A stretch of 64,000 nt of DNA from positions 9,685,501 through 9,749,500 of the forward strand of contig NC_091867.1 in NCBI RefSeq assembly GCF_019399895.1. The letters run 5' to 3'. The DNA is from Cardiocondyla obscurior. Lineage: Eukaryota; Arthropoda; Insecta; Hymenoptera; Formicidae. Positions 38,867 to 50,329 of this stretch are shown here, piece by piece. Below the pieces are notes generated by a model, which worked only from the letters and a program-made list of their open reading frames with translations, did not search any database and was not told where the DNA came from. The position numbers and the translations under genes were made by a program. Positions within the stretch are counted from its first letter, which is position 1, and the number at the start of each line of letters is the position of its first letter.

Positions 38867-39350
38867 CTCTTCCGCAGCTGAATCTCCCGGGTGAGTCGCG
38901 CGGATACGTGGTACACATCGTAGGAACTGGACGCGGGGGTCGCGGGAGGGCACCTACGAGCAGCGACGCACGGGCGGCCGTGCGTGCATGTCACCGCGAG
39001 TCCGCTGCAGTCCGCTGTTTCCGGGGTGCCCCAGGTGCTGCACGAATAAACGGCGCCACTCGCAACCCTCCGCGATACGAGGCAATCGTCGTCTTTCTCA
39101 CCCGGTCCCGGTGGCCGATCCGCGATGCAGAGAGTCCGCGTTCCACGGCGATCACGTACCGAACGTGTGCACAGAACGAGATTCGAGAGGAGAGTCGCGC
39201 CGCACCACCTGTCAGTGCTGTCACTCGCACTCGATAGTTCGCGCGACGTCACGCCGCACCCGCTGCCTCCGCCATCTCCCGCGGACCCCCAGCAGCGGCG
39301 GCCAATCAGCTCGCCGCACTCGCGAGATGCACGTGCTGCAGCAGAGTGCA
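38867..39350 (-). other. Probable untranslated first exon of CCSER
   Basis: A GC-rich block ends in a near-consensus donor (AAGAG/GTAAGG at 38867/38866). It lies divergently next to COX20 and points to the MGQC exon, whose acceptor (TTTCGACAG) ends at 35666. No ATG in this block is in frame with the MGQC exon, so it reads as 5' UTR. The upstream limit is a guess. Confidence 0.45.
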
Positions 39351-39454
39351 GCACCGTCGCTACCAGCGCGGCGCCTCCACGGATTTAACTAACCTCACTT
39401 TTGACTTCCTCAGAATTTCCCGCAGCTTTCGTTATCGAAAATACCGAGAGTGCG
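39240..39454. promoter_or_regulatory. Divergent COX20/CCSER promoter
   Basis: GC-rich interval with a CCAAT box (GGCCAATCAGC, about 39299-39309) and an E-box CACGTG (39330-39335), followed by an 8-bp inverted repeat GTGCTGCA...TGCAGCAC (39334-39355). An acceptor CTTCCTCAG ends just before the COX20 coding region, so COX20 has a spliced 5' UTR. Promoter function is inferred from position and motifs. Confidence 0.5.
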
Positions 39455-39808
39455 ATGGACGTCGACAGCATGAGCGAGGACGATCAGTCCAAGACGGTGA
39501 CGCTATTCGGCCGGGACATCAGGAAGATTCCCTGCTTCAAACAGAGCATGCTGAACGGGATCTACGGCGGCATCCTGGGCGGTCTGGCCGCCTTCATGTA
39601 TACTAGCCGAATTAAACTGGCGACGAACGTTGCCCTGGGATCTTACATGGGCGTCACCGTAATATACTGGTGTTACTGTCGGTATGATTACGTGCAGCAA
39701 AAATACGTCGTGCGAGATCTTCAAAATATCCTTCGCCAGAAATCCGCCGGCATAGACCAGGTCAAGGAAGTCGCCCACGAGCACCAGAAGCAACTGGCAG
39801 ATGCATGA
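39455..39808 (+). CDS. COX20: COX20 cytochrome c oxidase assembly factor
   Basis: Inner mitochondrial membrane chaperone that stabilises newly made COX2 during complex IV assembly. The product is 117 aa (human 118), coded in one exon from MDVDSMSEDD. It has the family's two adjacent membrane segments: GIYGGILGGLAAFMY (about 46-60) and ALGSYMGVTVIYWCYCRYDY (about 69-88). A charged C-terminal helix follows (VVRDLQNILRQK). RDIRKIPCFKQSML before the first segment is typical of the family. The ATG lies after an in-frame open stretch bounded by an acceptor at about 39416, so this is the first ATG of the mature message. An ATTAAA near 39897 is a candidate polyadenylation signal. Confidence 0.9.
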   Translation: MDVDSMSEDDQSKTVTLFGRDIRKIPCFKQSMLNGIYGGILGGLAAFMYTSRIKLATNVALGSYMGVTVIYWCYCRYDYVQQKYVVRDLQNILRQKSAGIDQVKEVAHEHQKQLADA

Positions 39809-40636
39809 TATCTGTTCCTTGAATGTCGATTGTAAAAAAAAAATGTATATAGATGAATTGCAAATAAGTTGCGATTGTAGTCTTATATTTCATGTAATTA
39901 AAGTTACTGTATTATTTATAAAATGCATGTACCAAAGAATGCTTGAAGATTACCTAAGTACATAATTTTATGAGCTGTATATATAATACTTTAGTTTGGT
40001 ACCTATAAAATTGTTAATTTGTACATTAGATACGTTTATAAAAGTGCAATAATATTTTAAACACCAACTAAGGTACTCCAATGCCACATAATTGCAATTA
40101 TAATTCCTGCAAAGTACAGATTTGTATGATATCATTAAGCAAATTGTATAAACTTGTACAGTAAAATTATTTTTCACATATTTTTAAAAGTATTTCTTAT
40201 AAAATCTACGTGCGTGATATAAAATACGTTTCCATAACTTAATTAAAAAAATTAATAAATAAATAAAAAGAAGAACCTGAATTTCCTATTTCTCATATTT
40301 TAATTAAACTTTTGTAAGTTATAAAAATTCTCACGTTAATTATCCCTCAAATATACGCCCCGGATATTAAATTTTCTATAATTTCGTTTTAATCGAATTT
40401 CAAGTTGTGTTCTTCTGTTTACGCAAAGTGTAACTGAATCTTAGAACGCCCTTAGTGACCTCTGAAGAAGTACGCGGGTAAGACTATTCCTTCTTACAAC
40501 AGTATGGTTTTTGGAGTTATGTTAGTAACACAACGCGCGGCACGACAATAAAATGCGGAGAATTGATAACACCTCGATTTGACGAAAAGCCCGCGTGCAG
40601 TAAGCAGCAACAGCGAGCGGATTCCAATCACCCACG
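39809..40636. other. COX20 3' flank and OCA2 upstream region
   Basis: AT-rich COX20 3' UTR to about 39.9 kb, then AT-rich spacer. The last 150 bases before the OCA2 ATG are more mixed in composition and should hold its promoter. No other gene is seen. Confidence 0.5.
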
Positions 40637-43600
40637 ATGTCGCAAAACGATACGAGTGACGATGAAACTGACCTGCAAACGCCACACATGTTTCTCAGCG
40701 CGACTCGGAGTTGCAACAATTCAGGTAAACTGAAGAGATAATCGTGAGATATTTTTACATCGATTGCCGGGACCACGAGCACCTCTGCACACCTACTTTT
40801 ACGTACAAATCTAGAAACATGTACTTCCCGCGAACAGATATTATTTTTCATGCGAAGATATTGCGAGAGAATTGCCAGATCTAAATGTATTAATTAAATT
40901 AAACTGAAAAGTAATTAAGAGCATCAACAAGCTGGTAGGCCTCGTTAAGTTTCCGAGAGAACCGTTTCTGTAGTCCAAAAATCTGCAGTTGAAATATATA
41001 ATTTAATAACGAATGTCTCTCAAAGCTATCCGCAGCCCGATCAGTCCCTGCTCCTCTATCTCGAGCTCCGTAATCTTTGGGCAAATCCCTGAAGAGCTTC
41101 TCCGCGCCTGGAGTCAGCTGCCCGAAGCGATCCGCCTGGACCCAAGTCTTGCGGTCTTTCAGAGAGAGTACGACCGGATAACGGAAACGAGGTGAGCGAA
41201 GTGAGCCTGGAAATCGACAAAAATTAATTTCCACATATTTTTCATTTCCAGATCTCTGGACTGTGCGAAGAAGGATTGCCTGGTCGTGAACATGTCTCTG
41301 GGAACGCAGCCTGTGGCACCGACCAGGTGAGAGCCTCTCTGTTCTTTTTTTTTTCTGCCACGACCGAAAAGAAGCTTTAATACAATTCTGCAGATTTCCT
41401 TTCAAATGAGTACACGTAACGATTATAATTTTTGCAGCACGCAAAATCAAAACAACACCGACGAAGACGGGCACGATGTGCAAACGCAAGAGAAACAGAG
41501 ACCCTTCTGCCGATACTTAAAGCTAATCGCGCTCTCCTGCTGCTGGTTACTATTTACGGTAAGAAGCTATCGTGCCGGCGTCGGTTAATAGATCTTACAT
41601 CGCCTTACATTGCAGATAATACTGATGTACAAAAGCGAAGGGACCGAGACGATACATCAGCTGTCGGTGTCCAGCGCAGAAAATAAAAGTATCCTTCTAA
41701 CCGAGAATTTTTCATCTGCGAATTATGACAATAATTTTCACCGGTCGAAAATACCCTTCGCTTCCTTAACGATACGTAGATTATCGAATCAACGAACACG
41801 TTTCGAGCAAGCTGGTCAGCGTAACGATGGAGGGACCGTTGCTGCCGTCGGCTAAAAACAAGCAATATTTACCTGCGAATGTATCCACGCACTATTTAAT
41901 GATGCGGCTGCAGCTTCTGGACAAGAAAACGACCTCGTGGCTCTCTCCTACTGATCTGGAGAACTCGAAGGTGTCTATGTTTTTAAACGCGTGCATTCCG
42001 TAAAATTATATCACATATTCTCACGTTTGCGTCGCAAGAGCACGAGGCGTAAGCCAGCCGGTTCTGAAACAGAGAAAGGAGAAAGAGTATCCTGTTAATA
42101 AAAAAAATTATTTTTATTTTAAATATCTTATAGACATTTCATGAGAATAACGCAGGAGTTTGAATTATATCGCGTGTATTAGTCTAATGTTTAAATCATC
42201 GCAAATGTTTGCTAACATTTTGTTAATTAAACCGCAACTATTTACACTGTGTTATATTTGCGATTGCAGCTGCAGAACGTAAGCGAAGTATGGATCTTGC
42301 CGGTGCTGCCCGAAAATCTGATAAACATTTTCCCTGATCAAAGGCATCAGAAGACTTTCCACGTAAACGTCGACAAAAAGTGCGTTATATTTTACGTAAT
42401 AAAAATTAACTATGCAAATTATTCGCTACGAAATTTTACCGACAATGAGCGCCAGCTGAAATATTTTCAAGTCTCTTAACGTGCATTTTTGCTTGCAGGA
42501 CTTTATCGAACGGCATAATGTTCATCAAGCTGTGGACGAATTCGGAATCCAGCCTTTCGTTCTCGATGGTTTACGATTTATCGCCGATAAATACAGACAC
42601 CGGCTTACCGTACGCAGCCTGTATCTTAATCGGCCTGTATATCCTGATTATTTTCGAGGTGAAAATCATATGTGCGAATTAAAATGCGTTTACTTCCGTC
42701 TGGATCTCTAAATATCTCGTTATTAAATCAGGTCGTGCACAGAACTCTCGCTGCCCTCCTGGCATGCACGATGTCCATTGCGATATTGGCGGCACTGAAT
42801 AAGGTAATCTTTTTCATTTGTAACTTGCACGATGCAATATTAAAAAAAAAATATTAAAAAAAAAATAAAACACGTTCAAGAATCGGCATTTTGCATTTCA
42901 GCGACCGAGCATGGACGAACTGATTTCCTGGATAGACATGGACACGTTACTCCTGTTGTTCTCTATGATGGTGCTGGTTGCCATTATTGCCGAGACTGGT
43001 ATATTCGACTGGCTGGCGGTTTACGCTTATAAGGTGAGAAAAAAGCGTGTTTAATCGCAATAATTCTCACTCTTCATTCATTTGTAGATAAGCGCCGGGA
43101 GATTGTGGCCGTTGATAATGGCCCTTTGCTTCTTCACCGCGTTTTTGTCGTCGTTACTGGATAACGTAACGACCGTTCTGCTAATGACTCCGGTAACCAT
43201 TAGACTGTGCGAGGTGATGGAGCTAAACCCGGTACCGATCTTGACCGCCATGGTGGTTTATTCTAACATAGGCGGTGCGATGACGCCAATCGGCGATCCG
43301 CCGAACGTCATTATCGCCTCCAATCGAGATGTTAAGAACGCCGTGAGTCGCATTAAACTTTCCTACGCTTAGAACTGAAACATAATTTTAATTGATGATT
43401 TACAATTGTTGCATTGTAGGAGGTCAACTTCGGTACGTTCTCGCTGCATATGAGTATCGGTGTGATAATAGTGCTGGCTGTCATCACTGCGCAAATTCGT
43501 TATATTTTTCGAGACGTCACGGTTCTCCGATTCGACGAGCCGCAAGACGTACAGGTATACCATAAGCTGCAGTAATTATACAATTTACAAATTGCAATTT

Positions 43601-44958
43601 CGTCCACGCTTGTCTATCCGCAGGAATTAAGGCACACGATCGCTATTTGGCAACGAGCGGCGGCAAGTCTGTCGAATTACAGTAAAGATGAAAATCTTGT
43701 GAGGGAAACGTTGTTGAAGAAGGTGCAACGTTTGCTGTCGCAGCTGAAGAAGAAATTAATTACAGGAAGCGCGGCGTTAGAAAAGTATAAGACCACTTTG
43801 GAGGAATTGCAGGAAAGGGTAATTCGGAAGATCCTTCGTTTTTCCAAGTCATCATTGTGTCTCAATTATTGCACGTTTTTAATAAGCGTTTTTTATATTT
43901 TTTTTTTTTAGTATCCTATTAGGGACAAGTGGTTGCTGGCAAAATCGGGATGCGTGCTGGCCTTCGTGATCACGCTCTTTTTCCTGCATAGTTTGCCTCA
44001 TTTAAATCTGTCCTTAGGCTGGATCGCTCTGCTCGGAGTATTGCTGCTTCTGATACTGGCCGACGGCGAGGACTTCGACGGTCTCATGGCGCGCGTCGAA
44101 TGGAGCACCTTGTTATTTTTCGCGTCTTTGTTCATTCTCATGGAGGTAGATCTATAAAGCTGCGCGCAATATTATTTATCAGTTTTAATTCCTCGAGATT
44201 AAGTCTTCGTGGATTGAAAGAAATACATTTAACAGTGCTTAAAAAAATTCTGTAGGCTCTCTCACGTCTGGGTCTCATTGTGTGGATTGGCAACAAAACC
44301 GAAGACTTTATTCTGTCGGTTAACGAAGAGTCCCGATTAGCGGTCGCTATATTGCTGTTGCTCTGGGTGTCGGCTTTCGCCAGCTGCTTAGTCGACAACG
44401 TACCGCTCGCCACTATGATGGTGAGAATCGCGACGAACCTCGCCCAAAATCGCGAGCTGGGTCTGCCCATGCAGCCTTTGGTATGGGCACTAACGTTTGG
44501 CGCTTGCATGGGAGGTAAGCATTCTTTTTATTTCTGGTTTTAAAATCAGATTTCAACCAAGAGCTGAATTAATCTGTCGGATTAACGACGATCGAAGCCA
44601 TGCCTCAAAAACTGGCGTTTCCATAAATTGGCGTCAGTTCTTCCAGTAGTAACATGGCTGGATAGCAGTGTCGTTTAATTGAACAGTTATGTTTTAAGGA
44701 AACGGAACTTTGATTGGAGCCACTGCCAACGTAGTATGCATGGGTCTCGCGGAGCAGCACGGCTATAGATTTAGTTTCATGCAATTTTTCAGGTAAGTCA
44801 GAAGATCTTATCATTGTCTGTTATTGAATCATAATTAATGCCATATAATTATTTCGACGTGTTGCAGGGTAGGATTTCCTATCATGCTAACGAGTACCAT
44901 AACAGTGATGGTATATTTAATAATCGCTCACGTTGTCTTCGGCTGGAATGGAAAATAA
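40637..44958 (+). CDS. OCA2: OCA2/P protein, pigment-organelle anion transporter
   Basis: Twelve-segment ion transporter of the ArsB/NhaD (IT) superfamily that sets pH in melanosome-type organelles; needed for eye or body pigment. Exons: 40637-40724, 41026-41191, 41252-41326, 41438-41558, 41616-41688, 41780-41970, 42270-42379, 42499-42658, 42732-42803, 42902-43033, 43088-43342, 43420-43554, 43624-43818, 43912-44145, 44256-44514, 44699-44792, 44868-44958. All are phase-consistent: 816 aa (human 838). Visible: first membrane segment LIALSCCWLLFT, luminal loop with LVSVTMEGPLLP, paired transport motifs LLDNVTTVLLM (D about 421) and LVDNVPLATMM (D about 716), GDPPNVI (about 465) and GATANVV (about 762). 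The repeated DN and PN motifs are intact, so the protein looks functional. The intron at 41689-41779 has a weak donor (AAAA/GTATCC), but only this join keeps frame. Confidence 0.93.
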
Positions 44959-47900
44959 TTAACGAAGACATGCGAGGATCTGTTTAATAGATTAAAAAAA
45001 AAAAAAGAAAAAAGAAAATACTTGTACCCGTAAATATTCCTGTTCTACAAGTTTTTTAAAAGCGGAATATCCATTATTCAACACTGTCGAACGTATAATC
45101 TGTAAAATATAATGTAATGGGAGAACGTAAGTCGGTATGGATAAATTAATTTTATACTTCTAGTATTTTTACATATAATTCTATAAAATTAAAAGAAAAA
45201 AAAATGTATGTAAAACTCTTTGTAATGCAACCGAACTTCTCTGCACTTTTCCCTAAAGCACGTTCTTATTTTAATGACACACGTGTAAAATAAAAATATT
45301 ACGCCACGTTTTGTCTTTCATTCGCTTTGTTTTCTGTAAAAAACTGCGTGTCGTCACACGTTCATGCGACGAATATGCAACGAAAAAATGCACTAGAGTC
45401 CCAATTCACAGAGAAACTGTTTCAGAGCAGAAAAGTTCGGCTGTATACGAAATTAATTGTATTATAATAATGTAAAATATGATAGGTACGTATCATAACT
45501 GAATCTAAATATAACTTTCTCGAGATTCGTAGCTTCTTTGTAATAAACCTAAAACAATATTAATTTAAAAGAACTGGATAAGCGTAATACCGAAAAGGTT
45601 CAATGGTCACATTAAGTACACATACATGCTAGACGATTCGTTGAAACGTTTTTATTAAAAATGAGGCTCTCTGGGAGAAGAGAAAAGACTCCAATTCCAA
45701 AGATTGCTGCCTGGCGGATTTCGACAAAATCAAATAACTTATCGCAAAACTTATCTCTGTATCCTCCTAATGATACACGCCTAATTCAGCGTAATACAGT
45801 CGCATTTGAATGTCACAAAACCTAGTCCCTATAAAAACAATGTTCTTACAAATAATAAATTATTACGTGATCCATCGTTAACACAAGATTTATTAAAACT
45901 TATGAAAATATAAGCGTGAAATATTACGAAATAAAAATTCGCCAAACTCGTTTGCGTTCAGCAAATGCTAAAAAGTCGCATGCATAATGTACAAAACGAA
46001 ATGTCCTTACAAACGATAAAAAAAGGTCGCGCTTGCTGAAAAAAGAAGAAAAAAAAAAAAATAATTTACAATGAACGTAATAACGCACTAGTAATGTCAT
46101 GTCGTAAAACGATGTCTCCGCTTTACTGTAACGTTATCTGTAGGTACTACAATTTCAGGTGCGTCAAATTGTTTCTCTTCCATTTGCGTAAAATTTTATT
46201 CTCACACGGCGAAAGCAGGCATACTGTTATTTAATTCGTATGCTTCGGATTTCGAGGCTTCGGCAATCTGCAAAATAAAATCTATAAATTAATCGCTTCG
46301 AATTGTAGAATAGCAAACGAATTTCCGAGCGTGTTCTAAATGCCGTCTGCCAAAATTGCAGAATGACGCTGCCGAAGCGTCCCTCGAAAAAAATTGTCAT
46401 GCGAACGAGTAGTCCCACAGGTACAACTAAGGAAATCGTCAGTTCGAGATAAACTTAATTATCATAAACACGACTGATCAATTTTACTACACAGTTACAC
46501 TATATATTATATTTTGTATGAGACTGATTTTATGCGGTTACACAATGTTTTCGTCAAGTCATGCCTACGCTTTACCGAGATACGAGCCGCGAACGAAAGT
46601 CAGCATCCACTCTGCTATGCGACGAGAGAACTTAAACCGAACAAAATCCAGACATTTAACGCAGTAAAGGCATTCTTCGAGCTCGCGTAACTACCTGAGA
46701 TATCTTATATAGTTTTCAGTCGTTGAAACGCACAGATTCCTATATAACACTGCTGGACTACTTAATACTCGGATAAACCGCCGGAAAACATACACGGGCG
46801 AAAGCTAGCTAACGAAGTGTTACCCCAGTTTAGGAATCAAGTCTGAGATTGGATTTCAAAATGATTAATTCAGTGAAGCCGGGGCTTGTTCAACGGAACA
46901 CTTATGTACATTAATTATGCAAGAAAAAAAAAAGGAACAAGAAAAATTTATTAAAAAACAATACGACAAAAAATCGCAAAAGCTACAACTGGGATGAGAT
47001 ATGTAATATCCGCGTATATGTTTTTCCGAGCGGTGTAGCAGTCTTATATATTCGATATTCTAACGGTACAAAAAGAAAAAAAAAAAAATAACGCACACAT
47101 CCACAGCAATGTAAGATAGCGCCGAAAGCAACACCTAACAATGTAATCGGTAATTAAACGTTATCTCGTCGTCCTTATTGCGGTTTAATCTGTAAATTTT
47201 TCCAATGCCTGGACGTTACATTCTAGATATTGCTGACGGTGTTACCGCCCCAAAGAAACGATTGGAAGAAGCGAGTCCTTACATTAATTATTACAACAAA
47301 CCATGCAGTATTAGTAGCACTTGTGGAATGCCTGTCACGAGATTGGTTTGTATATGTGCCGAGGCGCGTATTAACAAGCGTATGATACTTCTGCTCTCCA
47401 GAAATACTTCATCGAGAAATAGCGACGCGCATATTTACACCCTTCGCAAGTGTGCGTGCACACGGGATACAAAAGATTCTGTAAAAAGTAAGTACAAATT
47501 ATCTAGCAACATTTATTTGCCGGCAATGAGGTAACTAGGAGGTGCGTTCAGATGGCAAGTATGTGCAGAAAAGTAGTATACGTTAACTCCCTTAAGACCT
47601 AACGAAACTTAAAAGAATCTTCACGAGATCTTAGAATAGTTGTACATGATATAATTCATCGGAAATAGAACGTTCGAATGATTTCTCTTTGATTTGAAGA
47701 TACCCAAAGTGCACGGTACGTTAAGACCTTCGTTTTACCGAGGCGTCTACCGTCGAAATAAATCACAACTTCTTGTCAACTTATTGCAAAATGTTTGTCC
47801 TTATTATAAAATTCTTTTTCCTCAGAACGAACACGTTCGGAATCGTAATCTTTTCACCTAACAAATGACAATATCACTATATTTATCGTAATATTATTTA

Positions 47901-49990
47901 CAATTTTTCATCACTTCGGCCTCTAATAAATTAAGATAATTAATATTACATTCATTATCAGTTAGTAACTATGATATGTAAGAGAAAATATTTCACTTCG
48001 TTGAATATAAGTATACATTTCGAAAAAAAAAAAAAAACTCCGTTATTATATGTCTCTTAAAATAGTCCACGAAATTGTATCTTCAAATCTAAAAGACATT
48101 CAGCTGTACTATTTCCGAATCAACTGAATGCTTTTAAACAATACGTAAAAATTATTCGAGAACATATACATGTATCTATATGTATGTACAGTTTCTATAC
48201 ATTAGCAATTAATGATCCTTCTTATTTTCATATTTATTTATTAAGCTAAAAGAAATTCCTAATTAAACGAGGAATAATCAAATTTCGAACAGAACACGTA
48301 TTTGCTTTGCTTGCAAAGAGACTGCACATTCAACGTTATCATAATTTAACCCTTTACACTCAAATATGCATTACTAAAGAATGGTTACAGTAAAGATAAG
48401 AAAAATTTTATTACAAGTACAATTTAAATGAACGTTAACACAATTACATTTTTTTATGAGTTAAGTTGCATACGAGAAACATGATGGATGTTAGATAATG
48501 ACCGTGCAGTGGCAATTTCATTATCGCTTTCATCGAGTGGAAAGGGTTAAAGATGATGAGAAGTCGTTATGGCTGTATATTTTCGTTTTACTTCATAATA
48601 TAATTAGAAATACAGGGAATATGCGTGTTTCCAAGTATCACTTATTAAGTGTACAGATCATCAATGCAAAAAACGTCCATTTTCAAAGATTTCTCATTTT
48701 ATCACTGTTATTCTACTAATATCGTAATATACAAAATACATGCAAACGTGACGCAAAGTTTAACGCAAAAATAATTTTCAATTCTATGCCTATGTATATG
48801 TGAAAAAATATATAATACAGATTTATTTTAATTTATAGATTAATAGCTTGAAACTTAACGTATTACACGCGTCATTGGGTCTTTCACAGAGATATCTCGC
48901 AAGAATCTTTCAAAACAGACATTTCTCGCGATTATACAATATAATATAAAAAAAAATAATAAAATAAAATAAAATAAAATTAAGTGTAACGTAAAGTTGT
49001 ACTTTACGAATTACAGATCATCCTATATAAAACTATAAGATTCCATTCGAGCAATCCTTGTCCGGTGTGTGTAGTGCATTTGTATTAAACCTGCAATTAC
49101 ATTTACATACTATGGCAATGTAAACCTGTCACGTATATAATTTGAAATTATTTTTAATAAATAGCCGCCGTTTCTTTCTTTTCAAGATGAAGTATCCCTC
49201 GACCTACGTGTTTTGCATTATACATCGGGATATATATATATACAATTTACCTACGAAACGTAATCGACTGACGAATAATTGCCTTACACCCATCAAACAT
49301 CCATCAAACAATTAAAACGTCTTCGATGCGGATTTACAGGGTGGGGGGAAGAGAGAGGGGAGACTAAAACGTATGCGACAGTAGCTAATACTCATAAAAA
49401 AGTTGTACTTTCCCGCGTAATGCGTCACGCTAATGAAACAAAGTCACGTTGATTAAAACAAGCGCAAGAGAGACATCTGAATAACAGGTAATGCCACAGA
49501 GTGCTTTACAACATATGCCCCTTAATGTATTATTGCTCTTTGCACTTCTCAAAATGTTCGAAACGTCGCTGTATTTCTTTTTTGTCCTATTCTAAAAACT
49601 CGTGTAAAAGTCGCTTGATATCGAAACCCAACCAAGCCAACGACGCAGCTTAGTAAAATATGCCTCGTCCTCGGCTACTTAGAATTGATTCTAAATCATC
49701 TCGATTCGAATTAAAGCAAACAGGACCGCGGCGCGCGGCCATTCCCGATTACCTCCCTCATTATTAAGTCATCGTTTCACGGATTTATGTCAAGAACTTC
49801 GTAAAATAGTGATGCCTATGCTATAGCGACGAGACTGTATATTGTCATTAAAAATATTATATTTTCACGTGGATATATTTGGCAAGCATGCACGTCGATC
49901 TGGAAGATCTTTTCCTTTTCCCTTAGTTTTTTTTTTTTTTGCTGCGTGACGGTCAAACGAAATTCGATTTGTATGAGAGCTAATGATCAA
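44959..49990. other. Convergent 3' region of OCA2 and CARM1
   Basis: About 5 kb, AT-rich, no supportable protein gene. It should hold the OCA2 3' UTR on the left and the CARM1 3' UTR on the right. A 66-nt minus-strand frame at 46202-46267, preceded by a good acceptor and followed by AATAAA, resembles a terminal exon but has no partner. Confidence 0.5.
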
Positions 49991-50329
49991 CTACGAGAGG
50001 ACGGCTCGCAGTCTTTTCCAACGTGTCTCCCACTGAGACTTATTCCTAACGGAATTCCAATCGAACGTAAACCCAGGATTTGCTATGCTTTTGCTTGAAC
50101 GAACGACGTTGCTGCGGCTGAAGCCTGAATTGAAGCTGGTCAGGTCGACGGTACTTAAAATTCGTACGGCGGACGAAAGTCGAAGCTTACTGATGGGGGA
50201 GCTAAATACCAATTTGCGGCCTTGCTTACTGTTGTTGCCGATGTCTCCGTTACTGCTATTACTATTACGATCGTTCTGTAATTGTTTTACTTTGCGGTAA
50301 TACTCGGCGAGAAACGATTTCGCCATAGA
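49991..50329 (-). other. In-frame open extension after the CARM1 stop codon
   Basis: Directly after the CARM1 TGA the same frame stays open for 112 codons (TCT ATG GCG ...) to a TAG at 49993-49991. The encoded segment begins SMAKSFLAEYYRKVKQ, is Ser/Asn-rich in the middle and basic at the end. Its base composition is closer to coding exons than the AT-rich DNA on its left. It could be translated by stop-codon readthrough, as a downstream second frame, or not at all. Confidence 0.35.

Noticed and set aside
38863..39354. 163-codon minus-strand frame opposite the COX20 promoter
   Set aside because: Low-complexity Ser/Gly/Cys/Arg product; more likely 5' UTR of CCSER. It is not in frame with the MGQC exon after splicing.
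47205..47534. 109-codon plus-strand frame between OCA2 and CARM1
   Set aside because: No family resemblance, isolated in AT-rich DNA, opposite the expected CARM1 3' UTR; length is compatible with chance.
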